A stretch of 64,000 nt of DNA from Candidimonas humi (GCF_019166065.1 NZ_JAHTBN010000005.1:62001-126000); one strand, 5' to 3'; shown: positions 35,559 through 46,162, numbered from the stretch's first letter. Made by a program: numbers and translations. Notes: a model not told the origin generated them from the sequence alone.

Positions 35559-35948
35559 ATGCCCGATCTCGATCGCCCCGTCCTCGATCTCAACCATGCC
35601 ATCATCTATGTCGACAGTCCCGAACGCAGCGCCCGTTTCTATGCTCAGTTGTTGGGCCTGCAAGCCGTCGAGGCGTCGCCCGCCTTCGCGCTGTTCGTGT
35701 TCGCTTCGGGCTTCAAGCTGGGGTTATGGTCGCGCCACACCGTAGAGCCCGCCGCCACGCCCGTCGGCGGCAGCGAACTGGCCTTTGCCGTGGACAGCGA
35801 CGCCGAAGTCGACCGCCTGCATGCTCAATGGCAGCGGGACGGCCTGGCGATAATCCAGCCGCCCCTGACCATGGACTTCGGCTATACCTACACCGCGCAA
35901 GACCCCGACGGCCATAGGCTGCGGGTGTATTGCCTGCATCTTGAGTGA
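35559..35948 (+). CDS. VOC (glyoxalase/dioxygenase-fold) family protein
   Basis: A 129-residue protein with the vicinal oxygen chelate fold: LNHAIIYVDSPERSARFYAQLLGL at the N-terminus and YTYTAQDPDGHRLRVYCL at the end. The first-strand His12 and the second-half DPDGHRLRVY are positions used for metal or substrate binding in the family. It lies 100 bases after the WYL regulator gene. No specific activity can be assigned. Confidence 0.85.
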   Translation: MPDLDRPVLDLNHAIIYVDSPERSARFYAQLLGLQAVEASPAFALFVFASGFKLGLWSRHTVEPAATPVGGSELAFAVDSDAEVDRLHAQWQRDGLAIIQPPLTMDFGYTYTAQDPDGHRLRVYCLHLE

Positions 35949-35970
35949 TGTCGTTGCACTATTGCGCCGT

Positions 35971-36579
35971 TCAATCGTCGCCCTTGGTGAACCTGGGCAG
36001 GTTCCAGTGAAACACCAGCGACAGGCAGCGTATTGCAAAGCACAGGGCGATGGCGGTCCATGAAACCCATTGCGCAGGCCAGCCGAGAATATCCCCGCCG
36101 GTTTGCAGCGCGGCAGCAAGCAAGGCCGCCGAGGCGTAGATTTCCCGCTGCAGGATGACCGGGGTGCGGTTCAGCAGCAAGTCGCGCAGCGCGCCGCCGC
36201 CTACGGCCGAGATCATGCCCAGGATGACGGCCGCTTCGATGCTGTGGCTGTGCATCAAGGCCTTGTGCGCGCCGAAAACGGCAAAAAACCCCAGGCCCGC
36301 CGCGTCGAACATCAGCACCGGATGCGATAGTTTTTGCACCAGGTCTTCCGCGCTGATGACCAGGCCGGCAGCGATCAGAGCCAGGGCCATGTAGCGCCAG
36401 TCGGCAAGGCCGGCCGGCGGCAGCGCCCCTATGCACACGTCCCGGATGATACCGCCGCCGCAGGCGGTGGTGTAGGCCAGGGTAATGATGCCGAACAGGT
36501 CCAGCTTCTTCTGGTGCGCCGCCACGGCTCCGCTGATGGCGAAGACGAACGTACCTATCAGGTCGAGCGACGTAAACAA
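35971..36579 (-). CDS. TRIC cation channel family (YadS/YicG, UPF0126) membrane protein
   Basis: About 203 residues with seven membrane helices arranged as two homologous repeats. Each repeat carries the glycine signature: GTFVFAISGAVAAHQ with CGGGIIRDV, and FFAVFGAHKALMH with GGGALRDLLL. Prokaryotic TRIC proteins form trimeric K+/Na+ channels. The start is uncertain. No ATG is suitably placed, a TTG at 36579 gives the family length, and a longer frame to 36660 would overlap the HpaI-type gene (stop at 36593). Confidence 0.85.
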   Translation of the reverse strand: MFTSLDLIGTFVFAISGAVAAHQKKLDLFGIITLAYTTACGGGIIRDVCIGALPPAGLADWRYMALALIAAGLVISAEDLVQKLSHPVLMFDAAGLGFFAVFGAHKALMHSHSIEAAVILGMISAVGGGALRDLLLNRTPVILQREIYASAALLAAALQTGGDILGWPAQWVSWTAIALCFAIRCLSLVFHWNLPRFTKGDD

Positions 36580-36592
36580 GGTGTGTGCGCTT

Positions 36593-37414
36593 TCAATAGC
36601 TGCTGGAAGCCGTGGGCCTGGATGCCGGCGACTGGCCGCGGAACCTTGCGGCCGCCGCATCCACCCCGTTGCGCAGGATGATGGTGTCGAGCGCCACGGC
36701 GACGAATTGCGCGCCCAAGTCCAGGCATTCGCGCGCCCGCGCCTCGTCCACCATCAGGATGCCCGGCGCCTTGCCGCAGGCGCGGATACGGCGTATGGCG
36801 TCGTCTATGCTGCGGTTTACTTCCGGGTGCCGCGCCTGGCCGGGATAGCCCATGCTGGCCGACAGGTCTGCGGGGCCGATGAAAATGCCGTCGATGCCGT
36901 CGATGGCGGCAATCGCCTCGATCTGCTCCAGCGCCTGGGGCGTTTCCACCTGTACCAGCAGACACAGGTCTTCGGCGGCCTTGGCGACGTAGTCGGCGGT
37001 GCGACCGAAGTTGGACGCGCGAGTGGAGCCGCCCATGCCCCGTATGCCGTCGGGCGCGTAACGTATGGCGCGCACGGCGGCCTGGGCTTCCTGTGCGTTC
37101 TGCACGAAAGGCAGCAGCAGCGTCTGCGCGCCAATGTCCAGATAGCGCTTGATGAGCACCGGGTCGTTCCATGCCGGCCGCACGACCGCGTGCATAGGCT
37201 GCGCGCCCGCCGCGGGATGCGCGGCGGCCACGGCCTGCAACTGTTGCATCATCAGCGGCACATCGGTGGGCGTGTGCTCGGTGTCCAGCAGCACCCAGTC
37301 GTAGCCCGCGCCGCCGATCAGTTCGGAGACGAAAGGCGAGGGGATGGTGGACCAGATGCCGATCTGCGCGCGTCCGGCGCGCAGGGCCTGCTTGAAATGG
37401 TTGGTGTAGGGCAT
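36593..37414 (-). CDS. HpaI/HpcH family class II aldolase
   Basis: A 273-residue protein of the 2-keto-3-deoxy-acid aldolase (HpaI/GarL/RhmA) family. Features are GIWSTIPSPFVSELIGGAGYDWVLLDTEH at the N-terminus (given here only as a family block at about residues 18-46), Arg in MHAVVRPAW, the metal ligand Glu in VQVETPQAL and Asp in IFIGPADLSASMG. It cleaves a 2-keto acid to pyruvate or glyoxylate plus an aldehyde, depending on substrate. The ATG at 37414 is chosen. Overlapping inverted repeats lie 26-55 bases upstream. Confidence 0.9.
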   Translation of the reverse strand: MPYTNHFKQALRAGRAQIGIWSTIPSPFVSELIGGAGYDWVLLDTEHTPTDVPLMMQQLQAVAAAHPAAGAQPMHAVVRPAWNDPVLIKRYLDIGAQTLLLPFVQNAQEAQAAVRAIRYAPDGIRGMGGSTRASNFGRTADYVAKAAEDLCLLVQVETPQALEQIEAIAAIDGIDGIFIGPADLSASMGYPGQARHPEVNRSIDDAIRRIRACGKAPGILMVDEARARECLDLGAQFVAVALDTIILRNGVDAAAARFRGQSPASRPTASSSY

Positions 37415-37723
37415 GTTTCGGTTTTGCAATAGACGGATCAATTTGGCCTGTGCCAATTTTCTCTATTGGATTCTATCTTAGGAATGGCTGGGCCGAGTCT
37501 GTTGAATTTGCCAGAATGCAGATTGTTTTTGGCGGAAAGGCAGCCTTCATTGGATCTGCGCTGCATGTAACGCGAAGCATATGGCCTACGAAGATCGAGG
37601 CGTGGATATGGATATCGAGAAGGGCAAAGATCGTGCCGCCCCTTTAGACGAGACATCTCCAGGGCACTAATGAGGACGATGCCGCCTCAGGATTAGCATG
37701 TATAGCAAAAAAGAGATAAAATA
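37415..37723. promoter_or_regulatory. Intergenic region with overlapping TTGGC/GCCAA dyads
   Basis: This 309-base stretch lies between the aldolase and toxin genes. Near the aldolase start, TTGGC-ctgt-GCCAA (37444-37457) overlaps CCAAT-tttctct-ATTGG (37453-37469), giving three related half-sites, a plausible regulator binding array. Nearer the toxin gene the DNA becomes AT-rich (AAAAAAGAGATAAAAT), a likely promoter and ribosome-binding area. No further gene is seen. Confidence 0.4.
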
Positions 37724-38047
37724 ATGACATGGGAAATAATTCCTCTGCCTGAGGCCGAAGCGGAATTGCTGGCGTTGCCGGTTGATATGCAGGCTCGTTT
37801 TCTGCGTATTGCCGACATGCTGATCGAGTACGGCCCGCATCGGGTCGGTATGCCACATGTTCGTCACCTGGAAGGCAAACTGTGGGAAATCCGCGTGAAG
37901 GGCCGCGATGGCCTGGCGCGAGCCATTTATATGGCCCTTGCCGGACAGCGTCTGAGCGTGTTGCATGTTTTCGTGAAGAAAACGCAGAAGACGCCGCATA
38001 AGGCAATCGAGACGGCCTATGTCCGGATGATGGAACAAGAACGATGA
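37724..38047 (+). CDS. Type II toxin, RelE/HigB (Gp49-like, DUF891) family
   Basis: A 107-residue protein matching the phage-derived Gp49-like toxin family: ELLALPVDMQARFLRIADML, then HVRHLEGKLWEIRVKGRDGLARAIY, and the C-terminal LSVLHVFVKKTQKTPHKAIETA. Relatives are ribosome-dependent mRNA interferases. The toxin gene comes first and overlaps the antitoxin gene by four bases, the order seen in higBA-type systems. It lies at the left border of the proposed stress island. Confidence 0.9.
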   Translation: MTWEIIPLPEAEAELLALPVDMQARFLRIADMLIEYGPHRVGMPHVRHLEGKLWEIRVKGRDGLARAIYMALAGQRLSVLHVFVKKTQKTPHKAIETAYVRMMEQER

Positions 38048-38331
38048 GTAATTACGAAACTCTGAAAAAGCGGATGCTGGCAAATCCCAAGGTGAAGGCG
38101 GAATACGAAGCCTTGGCGCCAGAATTCGAACTTGCCCGCGAGCTCATTGCGGCCCGCGCCCGAGCAGGGCTGACACAAGAGCAACTGGCCGACAAGATGC
38201 ATACAACACAATCGACCATAGCCCGCCTCGAAAGTGGCCGCACGATGCCTTCTCTACGCACGCTTTCCCGCTATGCCGAGGCAACGGGGTGCCGCACTGT
38301 TATCAGGCTGGAGGAACTTGCCCGCGCCTGA
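38044..38331 (+). CDS. XRE family antitoxin (HigA-like)
   Basis: A 95-residue protein with an XRE helix-turn-helix at about 35-88 (GLTQEQLADKMHTTQSTIARLESG). It overlaps the toxin gene by four bases and would neutralise the toxin and repress the shared promoter. The 238 bases that follow (38332-38569) show no gene. Confidence 0.9.
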   Translation: MSNYETLKKRMLANPKVKAEYEALAPEFELARELIAARARAGLTQEQLADKMHTTQSTIARLESGRTMPSLRTLSRYAEATGCRTVIRLEELARA

Positions 38332-38569
38332 CGGCTTCGGGCGAGACGGGCCAAAGTCTATGTCAGGGGTCGCGGGTGCTCTTGGAATATCAGCACGGCT
38401 AAACCCTGTTGCCAGGGAGGGGACACCTCCTGGTGAATTACCTGCGCGATATTGAAGGGTGGGAGCCCAGGGCGCATCCCGGCTGGATACGTTCGAACCA
38501 TGAGCCGGGTAATGGAAAAGGTCCGGACGCCAGCCCGGGCCACGCCTGAGGAGCCCGTATAACCGAACG

Positions 38570-39142
38570 TTAGTTAATCTCGATCGTGCAGCCCACCGAT
38601 TGCGCCGACTCTGACTCCGACTTCGGCACGGTCAGCGTCAGCACCCCATTGCTGAATTTTGCCAGCGTGTGATCCGGATAGGCATCCGCGGGCATGGGAA
38701 TGGTGCGCATGAAGTTGCCGTACGCACGCTCCAGCCTATAGCAGCCGTTCTCTTCGCTGCGGACGTCCTGCTTCTTTTCACCGCGCAGTACGAGCATGCC
38801 ATCTTCAACACTTACGCTGAGATCCTCACGATCCAATCCCGGAAGTTCAACGGTTACGCGCAATACCCGCCCCTCGTCAACCACGTCGAGACGTGGCCGA
38901 AAACGTGACGGGCTGAAGTCTCCGAACCATCTATCCAGTACACCGTGCCCCGAAAACGGGTCGTGAATAAAATCCTCCATCACGCGCCACTGCTCGCGTG
39001 AAAAGAGCCGTGGGATGTCGGGCCAGTAGGCCCGCTTCTGCTTGTTTGACGGGACTTCCTCCGAATTGCCTGGTTCCGCTTCACGAGCTTGCCCACGAAG
39101 AAATTTAAATGGATTCCACTTTTTCAAGTCGGTATTCATCAT
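38570..39142 (-). CDS. Hsp20/alpha-crystallin family small heat shock protein (third of operon)
   Basis: A 190-residue small heat shock protein. The first 80 residues are variable and aromatic-rich. The alpha-crystallin domain follows (RPRLDVVDEGRVLRVTVELPGL, then FSNGVLTLTVPK). The tail IEIN fits the IxI anchoring motif. The start at 39142 has AAAGGAGAAG directly upstream. It is the last gene of a three-sHsp minus-strand operon, and its long N-terminal arm distinguishes it from the other two. Confidence 0.92.
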   Translation of the reverse strand: MMNTDLKKWNPFKFLRGQAREAEPGNSEEVPSNKQKRAYWPDIPRLFSREQWRVMEDFIHDPFSGHGVLDRWFGDFSPSRFRPRLDVVDEGRVLRVTVELPGLDREDLSVSVEDGMLVLRGEKKQDVRSEENGCYRLERAYGNFMRTIPMPADAYPDHTLAKFSNGVLTLTVPKSESESAQSVGCTIEIN

Positions 39143-39258
39143 CTTCTCCTTTGCCGTCCCGGGGAAGCCAGATTTGCGCTGCGACATCCCTGTCGCCAGT
39201 GGGTGGCGGCTGATGGCCGCTACCCACCCTCTGCTGCGTGTCGCGCCTGCAACCTGGC

Positions 39259-39666
39259 TCAGCCTGCATGCACCTCGATCCGGCGCGGCTGGGCTTCCTC
39301 GCGACGCGGAATGGTCAGCTTCAATACACCATCCTTCAGGGTCGCATCTATCTTCGATGCATCCAGATCCGCCCCAAGCGAAAATGCCCGGGCAAAGTGA
39401 GGTTGAGGAACCTCCGCATGCTGCAAGCGCAACCCTGTCGGCGTGGGCACCACCGATTCGCCTTCAATAGACAGGTTGCCGTCAGACACCTTTATGTTGA
39501 GCCGATCCTTTGTCACACCTGGCAGATCCGCCCATAGCGTCACTTTTTGGCTGTCCTCGAAGATATCCACGGGGGGCGTCACCGTGATCCGGCGTCGCGC
39601 CGGGCCGCCTGCGCGGCGACTCACCGCGGTGTCGTCCTTCGTGACGAGTTCCGTTGTGTTGCTCAT
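39259..39666 (-). CDS. Hsp20/alpha-crystallin family small heat shock protein (second of operon)
   Basis: A 135-residue small heat shock protein with a short basic N-terminal arm (RRAGGPARRR). Its alpha-crystallin domain includes VTLWADLPGVTKDRLNIKV and ATLKDGVLKLTIPR, and the C-terminus has RRIEVHAG with an I-x-V anchor. It is encoded 27 bases after the first sHsp gene. It holds unfolding proteins in a refoldable state, probably with the other two sHsps and GroEL. Confidence 0.92.
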   Translation of the reverse strand: MSNTTELVTKDDTAVSRRAGGPARRRITVTPPVDIFEDSQKVTLWADLPGVTKDRLNIKVSDGNLSIEGESVVPTPTGLRLQHAEVPQPHFARAFSLGADLDASKIDATLKDGVLKLTIPRREEAQPRRIEVHAG

Positions 39667-39693
39667 GATATTCTCCTCAATGCTGTAATCACC

Positions 39694-40134
39694 TCATTGA
39701 ACGGTAATGGCCCGCGGCTTGGACGTCTCCTTCTTGCCAATGCTTATGGCCAGGCAGCCGTCGGTGTACCGCGCCGTCACCTTATCGGGATCTGCTTGTT
39801 CGGGCAGCTCGACGACCCGGCGGTAGGTGCCTGCGAAGCGCTCTTGCGCGTAGACCCGCGTGTCATCCGCCGCCTCCGGTTGGGCGGTTGTACGCTCGCC
39901 GCTGATGACCAGCAGGCCCTTGTCGATCGATACTTCGAGAGCCTTCGGATCGATACCCGGCGCAAACGCGACGATTTCGATCGAGTCGTCGGTCGAACCG
40001 ACATTGATTTGTGGAAACGTACCGAAGCGCCCGGAGCGTATGCTGGATGGAAAACCGTTGAAGAGGCTCGCCATCTGCTGCTGCAGGCGATCGAACTCGT
40101 TGAAGAGGTCGCTTCCAAAGAAAAGATCGTTCAT
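39694..40134 (-). CDS. Hsp20/alpha-crystallin family small heat shock protein (first of operon)
   Basis: A 146-residue small heat shock protein starting MNDLFFGSDLFNEFDRLQQ. The crystallin domain contains IEIVAFAPGIDPKALEVSI and ARYTDGCLAISIGKK, and the C-terminal ITV corresponds to the IxI/V anchor. The start at 40134 is chosen over an upstream Met at 40170 that lacks similarity. It is the promoter-proximal gene behind a consensus sigma-32 promoter. Confidence 0.92.
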   Translation of the reverse strand: MNDLFFGSDLFNEFDRLQQQMASLFNGFPSSIRSGRFGTFPQINVGSTDDSIEIVAFAPGIDPKALEVSIDKGLLVISGERTTAQPEAADDTRVYAQERFAGTYRRVVELPEQADPDKVTARYTDGCLAISIGKKETSKPRAITVQ

Positions 40135-40273
40135 GGTCTGTTCTCCCTCGCAATGGCAGGAAGACGGCACCGGCTCACACGTCCTAACCCGTCCGCCACG
40201 CCAATAGCCAACAAGTCAAAACACACAGCGCACGAATCGGACACGAACTCTGCGCTGGCTTGTACAAAACTCC

Positions 40274-40302
40274 AAATGGGGATTCCGATCCGGTTTTTCA
40301 AG
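40274..40302 (-). promoter_or_regulatory. Consensus sigma-32 (RpoH) heat shock promoter for the hsp20 operon
   Basis: Read on the minus strand, CTTGAAA (40302-40296) and CCCCATTT (40281-40274) are separated by 14 bases. Both elements match the RpoH consensus (CTTGAAA, CCCCATnT) exactly. The promoter lies about 140 bases upstream of the first hsp20 start, within the 290-base gap after groEL, so the sHsp operon has its own heat-inducible start. Confidence 0.85.
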
Positions 40303-40424
40303 CGTGCGATGCACGATGAAAAGCACACCATGACCGGAAAACCGTGCGTCGAGCAGAACGCCCCGCGGGCACCTCGGCGGCACCCGCAGGGACGATCCCC
40401 GCTATCAGGCGGCGTCGGGAAGAA

Positions 40425-42391
<1,967 letters not shown>

Positions 42392-42498
42392 GATTAATCT
42401 CCTCGGAGAATCAGATCATCAAAAAGGAATCAGGAAGACGCCCCCCACCCAATCAGCAATGGGCGCGCGCCTTCCAGGCAACGTATGCTGCACCGGGA

Positions 42499-42526
42499 AA
42501 AATAAAGTCTGGCCGGAATTTTTCAA
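42499..42526 (-). promoter_or_regulatory. Sigma-70-like promoter for groES-groEL
   Basis: On the minus strand TTGAAA (42526-42521) and TATTTT (42504-42499) are 16 bases apart, about 110 bases before groES. No sigma-32 -10 element (CCCCAT) stands at the right distance and no CIRCE element is visible, so this copy of groES-groEL may be constitutive. Confidence 0.4.
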
Positions 42527-42556
42527 TAGGCCGGTGTCAGCCTAAATTGCAACTTT

Positions 42557-43192
42557 TTATTTCATCGAGAAACGCGTCGTATGGCTCAGCCGGTACACGT
42601 CGCGGCCCGCACGATGCCGGTCGTAGGGGCGGGGTAAGACGGGACACGGCAAAGGCCGGGTATCTCCAGGCGCGAGCGTGTCGTCGTCCTGTGGGATCTC
42701 ACGCCACAAACCGGTCGCCCTGGGACGGAACAGCCAGCGAACGTAGCCGTATTGCGCGGCCATTTCCATCAGGACTGCCTGGTCAGGCGCTTCCATGATT
42801 ACCGTCGCGCCGTCGTCGCCGCAATCCGCGTATGCCCCAAAGGCCTGGTGACACGCCAGCGCCTCGCCAAGCGGCGCATTCAGCCGCCACCAGGGCCGGT
42901 GGTTGGTCCGCTCCAGATCCCACGCTCCTAGCTGCCAGGCAGCGTCGAGCGCCTCCCGATCCCAATATTCCATGCGATCCCAGGAGGCGTTTATCTGCAA
43001 GGCCGACCCGGCGACGGGTCGCGGCGGCAAGCTGACACCGGCGAGCTTGAAGGCCGACGCCCGCAAGAACCCATGCCAATGCAGCATCAGCAAGACCGGT
43101 GTCCCGGCTTTGGGCACAGCGCTGAGGGACACCGCATACAGCGGCAGGTGCATGGCAGAGGCATGCGCCCTTATCGTGTCAAAGATCTCCAT
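42557..43192 (-). CDS. Hypothetical protein in the chaperone island
   Basis: A 211-residue protein that I do not recognise. It has no signal peptide or membrane helix. It is rich in Trp and aromatic residues (for example WDRMEYWDREALDAAWQLG and WLFRPRATGLWRE) and has a basic C-terminal end. It lies directly upstream of groES on the same strand with a 165-base gap. Its place in the island suggests a stress-related role, which is guesswork. Base composition resembles the neighbours. Confidence 0.65.
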   Translation of the reverse strand: MEIFDTIRAHASAMHLPLYAVSLSAVPKAGTPVLLMLHWHGFLRASAFKLAGVSLPPRPVAGSALQINASWDRMEYWDREALDAAWQLGAWDLERTNHRPWWRLNAPLGEALACHQAFGAYADCGDDGATVIMEAPDQAVLMEMAAQYGYVRWLFRPRATGLWREIPQDDDTLAPGDTRPLPCPVLPRPYDRHRAGRDVYRLSHTTRFSMK

Positions 43193-43573
43193 GAGGCCTC
43201 CGAGTCGATATCCTGGAGCCTATTTTACAGGGATGCGCCATCCCCAAGGGAGAGGGCGCTGCCACCTGAAGCCGCCTGCGCCATGGGCGTCGCAATCGTA
43301 TCTGGCCCCGTGTGTCCGAATGCCAACACGCTTTCAACGCCGTCACCCGGTGTCGGCATCTACGGCTTAGCGACATCTTGGGACTTGCGCGGGGGGCCAC
43401 CCGCGGGCGGCTGCACTGATCGAGGTGCCATCGATGACAGTGGGAGCGCGCCCGTGTTGACCCGCCACAGGCACCGTCGGCGAACCAGCCACCGCAGGCG
43501 TCGGGCCGCTTCGACTTCAATGCCTCCTTGAGGAGGTAACGCAACCCTCCAGATGGCTTGGACGCAAGGCTAA
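43193..43573. other. Gene-free stretch at island right end
   Basis: About 380 bases between the hypothetical gene and the integrase remnant contain no coding frame with recognisable similarity. It may hold decayed mobile-element DNA, but I can name no family. Confidence 0.4.
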
Positions 43574-44205
43574 GTGGGGCGGCCTTGGGCTACTTCGCGG
43601 GCCCTACCCAAGCTGCCAAGGTATCAGGAGCCGGATATTCGCGTGCGGTGGGAACCGCCGGCGGTCATCACGCGATTGGTTGATGCGTTGACCTTGGAGT
43701 GGATGCGGGACGCTGCTATTGTGGCCGTGGCCACCGGGATGCGTGAGGACGAAATCCTTTCCATGCAGCCTTCGCAGGTGAACCTTGCCCGATGCACGGC
43801 TTGGGCCATGCATGAAGAAGCGAAGTCTAAACACGCCCGTGCCGTGCCCCTGAACGACGATGCAACGGCCGTGATGAAAAGGCGACTAGAAACTGCCGGG
43901 CGCTACATCTTCACCCGCGATGAGGGCGAGGATGTCAGTGTGTGGGAAATCGACCGCAGGCGTTCAAGCGGGTGTGCAGGGCGGCTGGGATCAGCGACTT
44001 CCGTTTTCATGACTTGCGCCACACATGGACGTCGTGGCACGAGCAAAGGGGCACGCTGCTCATGGTGGTGCAGGAGCTGGGCGGCTGGCGGTCTTTCAAG
44101 ATGGTGCAGCGGTATGCCTACCTTGCGCCAAGCCACATCGCCGCCCACGCGCGCGCTGTCAATTTTTTGGCAAAGTGGCAGCCAGAAAAGAAAATCGCCG
44201 CGTGA
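43574..44205 (+). pseudogene. Tyrosine (phage-type) integrase remnant, N-truncated and frameshifted
   Basis: The frame from about 43610 encodes integrase catalytic-domain sequence (RDAAIVAVATGMREDEILSM with the first catalytic Arg, then AKSKHARAVPLND with the beta-strand Lys). Near 43940-43970 the homology jumps to another frame: [20 protein letters not shown], then RHTW (the HxxR-type box), [15 protein letters not shown] with the nucleophile Tyr. No N-terminal DNA-binding domain is found. One frameshift and the truncation make it inactive. Its 3' end is 37 bases from tRNA-Asn, the usual place of an island integrase. Confidence 0.88.
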
Positions 44206-44241
44206 GAGACGGCGATAACATTTTGATATTTCTAGCGCTTT

Positions 44242-44317
44242 TGGCTCCCCGAACTGGGTTCGAACCAGTGACCTGCGGATTAACAGTCCGTCGCTCTACC
44301 GACTGAGCTATCGGGGA
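44242..44317 (-). tRNA. tRNA-Asn (anticodon GTT)
   Basis: A complete 76-base cloverleaf on the minus strand. The acceptor stem is TCCCCGA/TCGGGGA with discriminator G and an encoded CCA. The anticodon loop reads CTGTTAA (anticodon GTT), and the T-loop is GGTTCGAACC. Its 3' end faces the integrase remnant, so it is a likely integration target. Confidence 0.96.
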
Positions 44318-44510
44318 ATTAAAGAAGCGAAACTATAGCAAGAATTCATGGGCTGTGCAAACGCGGTAGGCTAGATGTCATAGGGCGGGGCGCTTGTGGC
44401 GGGCCTCTTCTGTATGCGGTCGTATCCAAGGGCCAGGCTACATGGAAATCCCTGTACTGGTCGCCGCCAGGCCCGCGATGACAGTCTCTGCGCATACCAC
44501 CTAGATAATG

Positions 44511-44542
44511 AAACGGGGCGCCCACAAGAGCGCCCCATTTTT
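44511..44542 (-). terminator. Hairpin terminator after the efflux operon
   Basis: GGGGCGC (44515-44521) pairs with GCGCCCC (44530-44536), flanked by AAA and TTT that extend the pairing. It lies 28 bases after the stop of the efflux pump gene on the minus strand. A T-run (ATTTTT) also follows on the plus strand, so it could stop transcription both ways. The rest of 44318-44569 shows no gene. Confidence 0.7.
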
Positions 44543-44569
44543 CGAACCGGCGAATCTCGAACTTGGCCG

Positions 44570-46162
44570 TCAATGCGCCGCTGCAGCCGTGTCCGCGCTG
44601 CCGCCGCTCATCTTCTTCGGACGGGCGAGCCAGACCAGGGCGATCAGCACCAGGAAGATGATGGCCGAGGCGTAGAAGATGTCGGTGGCCGAGATGGTGA
44701 AGGCCTGCTGGTCGATCATGTTGTTGATCAGCGAGGCCGACTGCGCCTGGTCCAGTCCTTTGCCGCTCAGGCCCGACATGGCCGCGTCGAAGGCGGGCTT
44801 GCCCGGGCGGGCGAGTTCCGTCAATTGCGCGTGGTGCAGGGTGGCGCGGTTTTCCCACAGGGTGGTGGTGATGGACGTGCCGAAGGCGCCGAAGATGAGC
44901 CGCACGAAGTTCGTCAGGCCGGCCGCCGCCGGCACGCGATGCGGGTCCAGGCCCGAGAGCGTGATGGTGGTCAGCGGAATGAAGAACATGGCCATGGCCG
45001 CGCCCTGGATGAAGGTCGGCACCATCACCGTGTAGATGTCTACCTCGGTGTTGAAGTCGGCGCGCATGTAGCTGACCAGCGCGAAGATCAGGAAGGACGT
45101 GGTGACGATGTAGCGCGGGTCGTGCTTGGCCAGCATCTTGCCGACGATGGGCGAGAAAATGATGGCCAGGATGCCCACGGGCGCCGAGGCGATGCCTGCG
45201 TCGGTGGCGGTGTAGCCCAGCGTGGCCTGCAGCCACAGCGGCAGCAGCACGACGGTGCCGAAGAACACGCCGTAGGCCACCGAGATGGTCACGGTGCCCG
45301 AGGTGAAATTGCGGATCTTGAACAGCGTCAGGTCCACGACGGGGTGCACGGCGGTCAGTTCCCAGATCACAAAGAACACGAAGGCGACCACGGCGACGAC
45401 GGCCAGCACGACGATGGTGTTGCTGGCGAACCAGTCCAGTTCCTTGCCTTTGTCGAGCATGAGCTGCAGCGCGGCTACCCACAGGACCAGCAAGGCCAGG
45501 CCTATGCTGTCTATGGGGCGCTTGACGCGCACCGAGTCGCGCGTTTTATAGATCTGCCACGATGCCCAGCCGGCGATCAGGCCTACCGGCACGTTGATGT
45601 AGAAGATCCACGGCCAGCTATAGTTGTCTGAGATCATGCCGCCCAGCAGCGGCCCGGCCACCGGCCCGACCAGCACGGTCATGGACCATAGGGCGAGCGC
45701 CATGCCGGCTTTCTCCTTGGGATAGCTGCCCAGCATCAGTGTTTGCGACAGCGGGATCATGGGGCCGGCCACTGCGCCCTGGATGACGCGAAACGCCACC
45801 AGCGATTCCAGCGACCATGAGAAGCCGCATAGCCATGAAGCCAGCACGAACAGCAGGGTGGACAGCACGAACAGGCGCACCTGGCCGAAGCGCTGGGTCA
45901 GCCACCCGGTCAGGGGCACGGTGATGGCGTTGGCCACCGCGAACGACGTGATCACCCAGGTGCCCTGGGTGGCGCTGACGCCCAGGTCGCCGGCGATGGT
46001 CGGTATCGACACGTTGGCGATCGAGGAGTCCAGCACGTTCATGAAGACCGCCGCCGACAGGGCAATGGTGCCGAACAGGCGCGCATTGCCGGTCAGGGGC
46101 GGATAGCCCCCCGCCGGGGGCCGCGGGGCGGGCTTGGCAGCCCGCGAGTCGTCAGCGCTCAT
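44570..46162 (-). CDS. DHA2 family MFS drug efflux pump (EmrB-like)
   Basis: A 530-residue pump with 14 membrane helices. It carries the DHA2 signatures NVLDSSIANVSIPTIAGDLG in helix 1, LTGWLTQRFGQVRLF between helices 2 and 3, the RVIQGAVAGPMIPLSQ helix and GLVAGPLLGG-like motif C (VGPVAGPLLGG). EmrB-type proteins export hydrophobic compounds by proton antiport through an EmrA adaptor and a TolC-like channel. The start overlaps the stop of the adaptor gene by four bases. It is the last gene of the operon. Confidence 0.92.
   Translation of the reverse strand: MSADDSRAAKPAPRPPAGGYPPLTGNARLFGTIALSAAVFMNVLDSSIANVSIPTIAGDLGVSATQGTWVITSFAVANAITVPLTGWLTQRFGQVRLFVLSTLLFVLASWLCGFSWSLESLVAFRVIQGAVAGPMIPLSQTLMLGSYPKEKAGMALALWSMTVLVGPVAGPLLGGMISDNYSWPWIFYINVPVGLIAGWASWQIYKTRDSVRVKRPIDSIGLALLVLWVAALQLMLDKGKELDWFASNTIVVLAVVAVVAFVFFVIWELTAVHPVVDLTLFKIRNFTSGTVTISVAYGVFFGTVVLLPLWLQATLGYTATDAGIASAPVGILAIIFSPIVGKMLAKHDPRYIVTTSFLIFALVSYMRADFNTEVDIYTVMVPTFIQGAAMAMFFIPLTTITLSGLDPHRVPAAAGLTNFVRLIFGAFGTSITTTLWENRATLHHAQLTELARPGKPAFDAAMSGLSGKGLDQAQSASLINNMIDQQAFTISATDIFYASAIIFLVLIALVWLARPKKMSGGSADTAAAAH

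Noticed and set aside
38491-38500. GTTCGAACCA, matching part of the tRNA-Asn T-arm, as the left attachment site of the island
   Set aside because: Only ten bases match and the core is a common near-palindrome; a real att repeat would extend further along the tRNA 3' end.
42491-42526. Sigma-32 promoter for groES
   Set aside because: TTGAAA is present, but the nearest C-rich element is 23 bases away and does not match CCCCAT.
43179-43544. A 121-codon minus-strand frame as a transposase fragment
   Set aside because: No transposase motif or terminal repeats could be identified.
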